Origin: an uncultured Spirochaetaceae bacterium
GTDB lineage: Bacteria > Spirochaetota > Spirochaetia > Sphaerochaetales > Sphaerochaetaceae
Length of the DNA: 64,000 nucleotides
Assembly (NCBI GenBank): GCA_944389505.1
Contig: CALXMP010000001.1
Coordinates: forward strand, 1-64,000
Reading direction: 5' to 3'
The number at the start of each line of letters is the position of its first letter. Position 1 is the stretch's first letter. Below are positions 45,490-51,514 of the stretch, piece by piece. The position numbers were made by a program, and so were the translations under genes. The notes beneath the pieces are model-generated. The model saw nothing but the letters and a program-made list of their open reading frames with translations. It did not search any database and was not told the origin of the DNA.

Positions 45490-45977
45490 TTTATATAAAC
45501 CCCTTCGACCTGGCCGATGAACATATGATGCCAGTCGCCTTGAGGATAGAAGTTCATGAGAGATCGGTCAATCGCTGATTCATCAAGCTTTATGGATGCA
45601 AGCTTAGAGCAGGTCACTATCATATTGGCCTCCTCAAAAGCGACATGCCCCTCCAGCTCTACAGGTGTTATACCCGCTCCTTCAATTTTATTGACCTCTC
45701 TTCCCGAATGCGAACCGCAGTATTCAAGAGCAACCTTATACTCAGGAGGAAAGAAGCAGAGGGAGAATTTCTGGCTCTCTGAGATGAACCTGAATGTATA
45801 TCTGGACTCCCTTACGAAGACATAGGCTACAGGAAGCTCCCATAGATATCCGAAACCACCCCAGCCGGCAGTCATGGTATTCCAGGAATCAGGACTCCCC
45901 GCAGTAAGCAGGAATGCTTCATCACCAATCACTGTAAACGGATTGAGCTCAAGCTGTCTGTAATCAACTTTCTGCAT
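45486..45977 (-). CDS. Flavin reductase family protein
   Basis: 163 residues of the FMN-binding split-barrel fold: an N-terminal NPFTVIG, MTAGWGGFGYLW and a YTFRFISE core segment. Proteins of this family reduce flavin with NAD(P)H or bind FMN. It precedes the fused E1 gene with a 4-base overlap, an uncommon pairing. AAGGAGG lies before the ATG and TATAAT about 25 bases upstream. Confidence 0.85.
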   Translation of the reverse strand: MQKVDYRQLELNPFTVIGDEAFLLTAGSPDSWNTMTAGWGGFGYLWELPVAYVFVRESRYTFRFISESQKFSLCFFPPEYKVALEYCGSHSGREVNKIEGAGITPVELEGHVAFEEANMIVTCSKLASIKLDESAIDRSLMNFYPQGDWHHMFIGQVEGVYIN

Positions 45978-46118
45978 GCTATACCTCCTTTGTGAAGGAT
46001 ATTATACCATACCGACTACCAGCCTGATTACTCCCAAGATACCGATACAGGACATTATCTGTACATTTCTCAAAGCACTTCCCTTTTCCCTGAAAAAATG
46101 TAAACTGTATATAGAAAG

Positions 46119-46197
46119 AGGCACTGCCGATAGACGGCTGGCCCAATCAACGATTTATCCGAAGATAGCCGCAGCTGGGATGCGGCTATTTTATTTG
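46119..46197 (+). ncRNA. Antitoxin-like small RNA of the split left module
   Basis: About 78 bases, inferred from likeness to the small RNA of the intact module at 50 kb. Both contain GCACTGCCGATAGACGG at the 5' end (here 46121-46137). The RNA ends in a strong terminator: ATAGCCGCA pairs with TGCGGCTAT and runs into TTTTATTT. The -10 box is TATATA (46108-46113) or TAAACT; the -35 box is poor. In the ancestral module it would have run into the 3' end of the toxin gene, but the IS110 element now separates them. The 110 bases before it (45978-46107) hold the flavin reductase promoter and nothing else I can name. Confidence 0.6.
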
Positions 46198-46215
46198 AGC
46201 CCGTGAGTCAAGAGG
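46196..46215 (+). repeat. Left inverted repeat of the IS110-type element
   Basis: TGAGCCCGTGAGTCAAGAGG. On the minus strand at 47768-47748 the near-identical TGAGCCCGTAAGTCAGAGAGG is found, with one mismatch and one extra base. Confidence 0.75.
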
Positions 46216-46325
46216 AGAAATAAAGGAAGATTTTCCTGCATTGGATCATTGACAAAAGGCCATGAAGAAACGAACCTTGGGATACAAGGTTTCGAAAGGA
46301 ATCTGAAGATGTGAGCGCTCTTGTG

Positions 46326-47471
46326 TTACTGTGGTAGGTAAGGGACGAGAGCGCTTAATCTATATCCAGCCAGCTTTGCCATGAGCTTCTTATAGCCGTC
46401 CTCCTTTGCTGTGCAGTAGATGTCATTGTGATGAAGGAGTGCAAGCCCTATCTTGAGCATGTGGTTTGCCACTGCCACCGCGACCTTGCCGTGATAGATG
46501 AGATCCTTCTTCTTGCGATAGGCGAATCTTGAGAGCGGGCATGATGGATTGTATTGATGGGTAATGATTGTGCCTGCACCCTGGATGATGTTGCGCCGTA
46601 TCACACGGCAGCCCATCTTCGTTACCTTGCCATGCACATTGGTGATGCCGCTCTGGTTGAGCCTAGGGACAAGGCCGGCATAGTTCATCAGCTGCTCGGG
46701 CTTAGAGAACCTTGAGCCATCTCCGACATAGGCGATGAGCGATGCTGCATTGATGAGCCCTATCCCGGGAATGGACAGCCAAGCAAGGGCCTGCTGTGGA
46801 TGCCTGAGGCAGATTTCGATGAGCTCCTGCTCCACCTCTTCCAGCTGGATGGAGATCAGGTCCAATCCCTCATTGAGTATCCTGCCGATCACCGCAGCCT
46901 GTCCGGTCAACAGCCCATCTAAGAGGCGATGCCTGTATTCCATGTCCTCCTTGCACCTCTTCTTGTCTATGTCCGGATACCCTACGCTGTTGAAGAGCGC
47001 GAAGAACCTGTTGAACTTGGCTGTCGCATCCTCCTTGAGGAACACATGGAAAGTGACAGCGGACCTCTCTGCCTGCTCCTCTTCAGAAGGGACAGACACC
47101 ACGGGCCAGGCATCCTTCCTCATGTCGCGTCCGATGCATGCGAGCTTCATGGCATCCGCCTTGTCCGTCTTCTTCTGGCTGTCCCAGAAGAGCCTGAGCT
47201 GCGCGGGATTCAGGACCACGATCTCCGCATTGGTGCTGTTGATGAGGAACCGTGCGAGGTTGAATGAGGAGCTTCCTGCCTCCATGATGACAAGGTCTCC
47301 ATCATCGATCTCATCGAGAAGGCGTGCATAGCCGTCTTCCCCCTTTGTCATCTTCCCTTTGAAATTGCGTCTCTTGACGTATCCCTCTCCAGAAAGCCTG
47401 CAGCCTGTATAGTCTTGCTTGCCTATGTCCAGGCCGACTATTCCGGACCATGATTGATGCGTGTATGACAT
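46326..47471 (-). CDS. IS110-family transposase (DEDD recombinase)
   Basis: 381 residues from the ATG at 47471; GGGAGG five bases before it decides this start over a GTG at 47477. The N-terminal RuvC-like DEDD domain shows VGLDIGKQDY, VIMEAGSS and KTDKADAMKLA, supplying its acidic residues. The C-terminal Transposase_20 domain has SIPGIGLINAASLIAYVGD and MNYAGLVPRLNQSG, including the serine region used in catalysis. The frame is full length, so the enzyme may be active. IS110 enzymes are guided by a bridge RNA. Confidence 0.93.
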   Translation of the reverse strand: MSYTHQSWSGIVGLDIGKQDYTGCRLSGEGYVKRRNFKGKMTKGEDGYARLLDEIDDGDLVIMEAGSSSFNLARFLINSTNAEIVVLNPAQLRLFWDSQKKTDKADAMKLACIGRDMRKDAWPVVSVPSEEEQAERSAVTFHVFLKEDATAKFNRFFALFNSVGYPDIDKKRCKEDMEYRHRLLDGLLTGQAAVIGRILNEGLDLISIQLEEVEQELIEICLRHPQQALAWLSIPGIGLINAASLIAYVGDGSRFSKPEQLMNYAGLVPRLNQSGITNVHGKVTKMGCRVIRRNIIQGAGTIITHQYNPSCPLSRFAYRKKKDLIYHGKVAVAVANHMLKIGLALLHHNDIYCTAKEDGYKKLMAKLAGYRLSALVPYLPQ

Positions 47472-47477
47472 ACGCAC

Positions 47478-47747
47478 CTCCCGTAAGTTGTTGGCGATAG
47501 TCCAGGAGGCGCCATTACAGAGATCTGGCAGTATGTTGTCTCACTTTTATTATAGAGGTCATCCCGGTGCTCAACGAGCACAGCGGGATGCCTCACAAGA
47601 TACTTCGATGACCAGCGACTTGTGTAATTTTTCGTCAGAAGTAACTCCATCATGCGATGTGTCCTTCACTACCCGCCCCGCATAGCCACCGGCTCCCGAC
47701 TCCGTCAAGCCAAGATTACCATCGATACTGCATCTCTGTAACTCAGA
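47478..47747 (-). ncRNA. Candidate bridge-RNA region of the IS110 element
   Basis: Non-coding DNA between the right-hand inverted repeat and the transposase start. In the IS110 group a bispecific bridge RNA is made from this side, upstream of the transposase. A strong hairpin lies at 47561-47589: ATCCCG and GTGCTC on one arm pair with GAGCAC and CGGGAT on the other, with an AG bulge. The RNA ends and its target and donor loops cannot be assigned by eye. Confidence 0.5.
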
Positions 47748-47768
47748 CCTCTCTGACTTACGGGCTCA
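47748..47768 (-). repeat. Right inverted repeat of the IS110-type element
   Basis: Minus-strand partner of the repeat at 46196-46215. Its first three bases form the TGA that now ends the left toxin-like frame. Confidence 0.75.
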
Positions 47769-47838
47769 GTGTATTTTTCGTGAAGCGAGTATCAGTCCGA
47801 TCACAGTCAGTACAACCATGATGATCTGTGGTATGCAT
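47766..47838 (-). pseudogene. Decayed type I toxin-like peptide of the left module
   Basis: Aligned to the intact peptide at 50118-50186, this copy keeps GGAGGTGAT, an ATG (47838) and the hydrophobic core IIMVVLTVIGLILA. However, the ATG is out of frame with the core because of a length change of one or two bases, and the stop is provided by the IS110 end. Translation from the internal ATG at 47819 would give only 17 residues. It is probably inactive. Confidence 0.65.
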
Positions 47839-47896
47839 CCAAGTGCATCACCTCCTTCCAGCCGGAGATTCCGGGCCGAGTCCGAAGCGATGCCAG

Positions 47897-48019
47897 CCGC
47901 CTACCTCTATGGCAGTGCCTTTGACGATTATATGTGCAGAATACAATCTGTCAACAAATATTAATATTCTGGCTGATTTCAGCCTATTTTGTCTGGAAAT
48001 CACTACAATCTGAGAATTC
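47897..48019. repeat. Direct repeat, left copy (toxin promoter and leader)
   Basis: About 123 bases closely matching 50241-50364: CCGCCTACC, the promoter block, ATCTGTCAACAAATATTA, GATTTCAGCCTATTTTGTCTG and ACTACAAT in the same order. The two copies have the same orientation and bracket the GLUG gene. Confidence 0.85.
47927..47954 (-). promoter_or_regulatory. Perfect consensus promoter of the left toxin module
   Basis: Minus strand: TTGACA (47954-47949), 16 bases, TATAAT (47932-47927). The transcript would begin with the GCACTGCC leader motif (47918-47911). Confidence 0.8.
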
Positions 48020-48035
48020 TTTTTTGATAATATCC

Positions 48036-48065
48036 TTGACAATGTACATAGGGGGGGGGTATCAT
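48036..48065 (+). promoter_or_regulatory. Poly-G (phase-variable type) promoter of the GLUG lipoprotein
   Basis: TTGACA (48036-48041), then an 18-base spacer whose last nine bases are all G (48051-48059), then TATCAT (48060-48065). Slippage in the G run would change the -35/-10 distance; eight G gives the optimal 17. GGAGG seven bases before the ATG at 48095 leaves a leader of about 22 bases. Confidence 0.75.
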
Positions 48066-48094
48066 CAATATGATATAATTCCGGAGGTTTTTCA

Positions 48095-49948
48095 ATGAAA
48101 ATACTGAAAAATGTATTTATCCTTTTTGCTGTGCTATTCATCGTTACGGCATGTCAGCCAAGATATATTTTCATACCATCTGATATCATAAACCCTCCTG
48201 CAGAAGATAACGGGGGAAAGTGGGATGATTATTTTGAAGGGGGAGATGGCCTCTCTTCCGCAACAGCTTATGTCATTTCAGATAGCAATGATATCCAGAC
48301 AATAAGGAATCTGATTGCAGAAGGCACAACAGATTTCAGTGGAGTCTATTTCAGAGCAACGGATATGGATCTTACATCCGGCTTCGCTCCTATCGGAACG
48401 GGAGAACTTCCTTTCAATGGAATCTTTGAAGGTCCATCTGATGCAGACAGAGCTGAAATCAAGATTACTGTAAATGAAACAGATCAGGAATACGTGGGAT
48501 TATTCGGAGGTCTTGGCGAAGGTGCAATAGTCCGATACATCAATGTTTCCGGCATTGTGAAGAATGAAACATCAGAAGGCCGCGCTGGAATGATTGCAGG
48601 CATCCTTGGGAACGGTGCTCTCATTGAATATTGTTCTGCCGAAGGTTCGGTTGAAGCAACAACTTCTAAAGGTATGGCTGGTGGTATCGTTGGAAAAGTG
48701 AATGCCGGCGGAACAATCAGGAATTCTACAAATAATGCTACCGTAACAGGATCAATGTATGCAGGAGGCATTGCTGGTGCAATTAATGGTGATTCGAAAG
48801 AGGAAGGACAGGTTGCAGGAATACCAATAATTGATGGTTGCCATAATGATGGGGCTGTTTCTTCTACAGGATCGGGAACTGTAATGGCCGGCGGTATTGT
48901 CGGAGAAGCTAGAAACGCAACAATTTCAAATTGCTATACAACGGAAAGTTCATCAGTAAGTGGTTCGTATCAAGTTGGAGGAATTGCGGGGCAGACAACT
49001 GGCGGAGCAACTATTGAAAATTCGGGAAACAGAGGAAAAATAACTGCCCCCGACACGGTAACCAATCCTAAATATATAGGAGGAATCTCCGGGGGTCTTG
49101 GTGGCAATGCTGAAATTAAAAATTCTGTTAACTACGCAGCAATAAATATTCCTACAGCTACTGAAATAGGCGGTGTTGCAGGCAACGTAAATTCAGCTTC
49201 GATTATCAACTCATACAACGAAGGTGCTATAACTGGAACCTCTTCAATTGGAGGAATTGCAGGAAGCATGAACAATAGCAAATATGAAATCACAGAAGAT
49301 TTTACAGCTGAAGTTTCAAACAATGCTGCAATTACAGGTTCTGCTTCTAATGTTGGTGGAATTATTGGATCTATTAGCAATAATAGTTCTGTTACATCAA
49401 CGGATACTACAAAGAAAATAATCAATTCCGGTACAGTGAACAGTAATGGCAACTCTGGAGGAATCGTTGGATATGCAGATAATAAATGTACAATAAATAA
49501 TGTATCAAATGAGGGCGATGTGAAATCTGCAACTGATGCCAACTCCAAAAGAGCAGGAGGTATTGTAGGAGTGATTTCTAACTCAACTCTTATTAATGGT
49601 ATTAATGACGGTGAAGTCGTCGGACATTATGCCGGCGGTTTGGTTGGAGCAATTACAAATGCTAGCTCAATAGAGAATTCTCAAAACACAGGAAAAGTAT
49701 CAGGAACATATAGCGGCGGGATTCTTGGCTGTCTGTGGAATGTTTCATCTTATTTCAATTCTGTTGATTCAACATCTGCAAATATCGAGGGAACAACAAA
49801 TCATGGTTCTGTAATTGGACATGTTAGAGGAAATAATCTTTCGATTACATTGGTGAATTGCCATGTAGATAATACGCTAGTTACAGATATCACACAGGAA
49901 GGTTATATCGGCAACGGAACTGTCAAGGCGATATATACAGAGGCATGA
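48095..49948 (+). CDS. GLUG-repeat surface lipoprotein
   Basis: 617 residues. The signal peptide ends in the lipobox VTAC (C20). After an N-terminal region of about 110 residues, the protein is a chain of at least twelve GLUG-type repeats, each with a GG-[IVL]-x-G motif such as GGIVGK, GGIAGA, GGVAGN, GGIIGS and GGLVGA, spaced 25-45 residues apart. Such repeats form a right-handed beta-solenoid in surface adhesins and binding proteins. It is Asn/Ser/Thr-rich, and its lower GC sets it apart from its neighbours. The promoter has a G9 tract, so expression is probably phase-variable. It lies between two toxin modules in direct repeat. Confidence 0.88.
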   Translation: MKILKNVFILFAVLFIVTACQPRYIFIPSDIINPPAEDNGGKWDDYFEGGDGLSSATAYVISDSNDIQTIRNLIAEGTTDFSGVYFRATDMDLTSGFAPIGTGELPFNGIFEGPSDADRAEIKITVNETDQEYVGLFGGLGEGAIVRYINVSGIVKNETSEGRAGMIAGILGNGALIEYCSAEGSVEATTSKGMAGGIVGKVNAGGTIRNSTNNATVTGSMYAGGIAGAINGDSKEEGQVAGIPIIDGCHNDGAVSSTGSGTVMAGGIVGEARNATISNCYTTESSSVSGSYQVGGIAGQTTGGATIENSGNRGKITAPDTVTNPKYIGGISGGLGGNAEIKNSVNYAAINIPTATEIGGVAGNVNSASIINSYNEGAITGTSSIGGIAGSMNNSKYEITEDFTAEVSNNAAITGSASNVGGIIGSISNNSSVTSTDTTKKIINSGTVNSNGNSGGIVGYADNKCTINNVSNEGDVKSATDANSKRAGGIVGVISNSTLINGINDGEVVGHYAGGLVGAITNASSIENSQNTGKVSGTYSGGILGCLWNVSSYFNSVDSTSANIEGTTNHGSVIGHVRGNNLSITLVNCHVDNTLVTDITQEGYIGNGTVKAIYTEA

Positions 49949-49996
49949 TTTAAAAGCAAGGCAGATAGCTGTAGAAGTCTAACTACTGCAGTAGAT

Positions 49997-50024
49997 TTGC
50001 AACCCCTGATTATTGTGCTATATT
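49997..50024 (+). promoter_or_regulatory. Promoter of the right antitoxin small RNA
   Basis: TTGCAA (49997-50002), 16 bases, TATATT (50019-50024). A perfect palindrome CTACTGCAGTAG (49983-49994) lies just upstream. Confidence 0.65.
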
Positions 50025-50030
50025 GATAGT

Positions 50031-50128
50031 ACATAGAAGCACTGCCGATAGACGGTGCTTCCCCAAAGGTTAGAACGAGAACCGTCCTTAATAGCTCTGG
50101 ATCAGCTAAAGGGCGGTTCATCTTATTA
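50031..50128 (+). ncRNA. Antisense small RNA (antitoxin) of the intact module
   Basis: Starts about seven bases after the -10 box. The 5' stem-loop is GCACTGCCGATAGACGGTGC (50039-50058). The 3' part is a long hairpin, GAACCG...CCTT pairing with AAGG...CGGTTC, near 50088-50119, followed by ATCTTATT. Its 3' end runs into the stop codon and 3' untranslated part of the toxin gene on the other strand, the arrangement of TxpA/RatA-type antitoxins. Existence of the RNA is inferred from promoter, structure and gene order. Confidence 0.6.
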
Positions 50129-50186
50129 CAGCAATCAGGAGACCAATGACCGTAAGAACGATCATTATGATTTCATAATCACGCAT
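50118..50186 (-). CDS. Small hydrophobic type I toxin-like peptide (TxpA/Hol_Tox-like)
   Basis: 22 residues starting MRDYEIIMIV and ending LLIAVIR. It has a short polar start with Tyr-Glu, one hydrophobic helix and a terminal Arg. The YE-x-x-M spacing recalls Bacillus TxpA, BsrG and the putative holin-like toxins. GGGAGG lies nine bases before the ATG. The leader is about 78 bases, driven by a perfect promoter, and an antisense RNA converges on the 3' end. Such peptides insert in the membrane and stop growth when the antitoxin RNA is lost. The assignment rests on architecture and short-sequence likeness only. Confidence 0.7.
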   Translation of the reverse strand: MRDYEIIMIVLTVIGLLIAVIR

Positions 50187-50240
50187 CCGATATCACCTCC
50201 CTTTGCCTGAATATCTCAAGGCGAAAAAAGGGAAGCCAAA

Positions 50241-50364
50241 CCGCCTACCGTTTATAGCAGTGCTTTGATGATTATATATGCCGGACATAATCTGTCAACA
50301 AATATTAGCAAACCGCCTGATTTCAGCCTATTTTGTCTGAAAATTACTACAATTCAAGAAATTC
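50241..50364. repeat. Direct repeat, right copy (toxin promoter and leader)
   Basis: Partner of 47897-48019, in the same orientation and about 2.3 kb away. Confidence 0.85.
50271..50298 (-). promoter_or_regulatory. Perfect consensus promoter of the intact toxin
   Basis: Minus strand: TTGACA (50298-50293), 16 bases, TATAAT (50276-50271). The transcript would start near 50264 with AAAGCACTGC. Confidence 0.85.
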
Positions 50365-50503
50365 ATGCATTATCAGTTCATGGATTCTTCGCAGCTGCCA
50401 AGTACGATATGGCTCTTTCGGAACTCTATCATCCTTGGATGCAATGGAGTAATGGCAAGGAATCTCTGGCTAGAGATACAGCAATAGCACCTCTCTATAT
50501 AGA
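50365..50503. other. Gap between the toxin module and the LysR gene
   Basis: About 140 bases with an open plus-strand frame reading YHPWMQWSNGKESLARDT near the end. It has no start signal and overlaps the LysR stop. It may be the tail of a lost gene; I recognise nothing. Confidence 0.3.
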
Positions 50504-51403
50504 TTACTGATACTTCCTGATAGTATCCCTGTACGTACCTGTAATTGTCTGGAGTATATCCATACGGGAGAAGTCCTTATTGTAGACAAGCCTAGTCTCC
50601 CTAGCCATGCTGAGATTCTCTATCGGGAGAGCAACCAGATTGCCTTTGCGGAGCTCCTTGAGGCAAGCACTCTGAGGAAGCACTGAGATGCCCAGATTCT
50701 TCCTGACAAGATCCTTTATCGTTGCAATGTTATCAACCTCGATGATGATATTGTAGTTATCTGGAGAATCATTCATGGCCCTCAGCTCAGCATCGAACTG
50801 CATGCGAGTAGCCGAAGATGGAAGCCGGAGGATAAGCGGTTCGGACTTCAGCTCCGAAAGAGTGATCATCGCCTTCGAGGCAAGGCTGTTCTCCGCAGAC
50901 ATGACACAGACAAGAAAGTCGGTATTGAGAACCAATGAGCTGAAAGCCTGCGGGCTGCCGGTTCCTTCGACAATCGCCAGATCAAGCTCATAGTTTTCCA
51001 GCCTTGCATAAAGATTATTTATGGTATCAGTAACAATCATAATACTTAAACCTGCTGTCTCACTGCTGCATCTGGCGAGAATTTCCGCAGTAAGATTGCT
51101 CTCTGCAGTGTGTGTTATGCCTATGCATAGCTTTGCCGGCTGATTCTCGATATCCAGAAGATCCTTGCGGAGCTTGTTGTAAAGAACATTCATTCTTCTT
51201 GCATATCGTACGGCGGTCTCGCCTTCAGGCGTAAGCTCAAGTCCGCTTTTCTTCCGTATGAATAGAGATACACCCAGCTCCTCCTCAAGCTGGCTGATAT
51301 GATGGCTTATCGCGGGCTGGGTAAGCGACAGCATTGAGGCCGCTTTGGTGAAGTTCTTCGTATCCGCAACGGCGATGAGAGATCTTGTCCTGACACTGAG
51401 CAT
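50504..51403 (-). CDS. LysR-family transcriptional regulator
   Basis: 299 residues. The winged helix-turn-helix occupies about 1-60, with FTKAASMLSLTQPAISHHISQLEEELG, and the effector-binding domain follows (GITHTAESNLTAEIL; the last part contains GISVLPQSA). It is divergent from the antiporter gene, which it probably controls; an inverted repeat in the shared gap fits a LysR operator. The ligand is unknown. GGAG lies before the ATG. Confidence 0.93.
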   Translation of the reverse strand: MLSVRTRSLIAVADTKNFTKAASMLSLTQPAISHHISQLEEELGVSLFIRKKSGLELTPEGETAVRYARRMNVLYNKLRKDLLDIENQPAKLCIGITHTAESNLTAEILARCSSETAGLSIMIVTDTINNLYARLENYELDLAIVEGTGSPQAFSSLVLNTDFLVCVMSAENSLASKAMITLSELKSEPLILRLPSSATRMQFDAELRAMNDSPDNYNIIIEVDNIATIKDLVRKNLGISVLPQSACLKELRKGNLVALPIENLSMARETRLVYNKDFSRMDILQTITGTYRDTIRKYQ

Positions 51404-51427
51404 AGCACATCATCTCCATAAATTTTC

Positions 51428-51442
51428 TTTATTATAGATAAA
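51428..51442. promoter_or_regulatory. Candidate LysR-type operator
   Basis: TTTAT-TATAG-ATAAA, a 15-base dyad of the T-N11-A kind, between the divergent LysR and antiporter genes. AT-rich surroundings reduce confidence. Confidence 0.4.
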
Positions 51443-51514
51443 TGAAAAATAATTTTACTTTATGTATTTCCGAGTATAACATACATCAATAAAAAAACAA
51501 GCGAGGAGGGAAAG

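Larger units (their letters stand above)
46196..47768 (-). mobile_element. IS110-family insertion sequence
   Basis: A 1.57-kb element defined by the inverted repeats at 46196-46215 and 47748-47768 and by comparison with the intact module near 50 kb: the sequence left of 46196 and right of 47768 together matches that module. It carries one transposase gene and about 280 bases of non-coding sequence upstream of it. No target duplication is evident, as expected for IS110. It sits at the 3' end of the left toxin frame. Confidence 0.8.

Noticed and set aside
46735-47331. Large plus-strand frames opposite the IS110 transposase
   Set aside because: Antisense shadows of a GC-rich coding region without initiation signals.
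48074-48079. TATAAT as the -10 box of the GLUG gene
   Set aside because: It lies 32 bases from the TTGACA box and would start transcription beyond the ribosome binding site; TATCAT at 48060-48065 with an 18-base spacer fits better.
50265-50510. 81-codon plus-strand frame next to the LysR gene
   Set aside because: Its first half is the toxin promoter repeat, there is no start signal, and the end runs into the LysR stop. At most it is a fragment.
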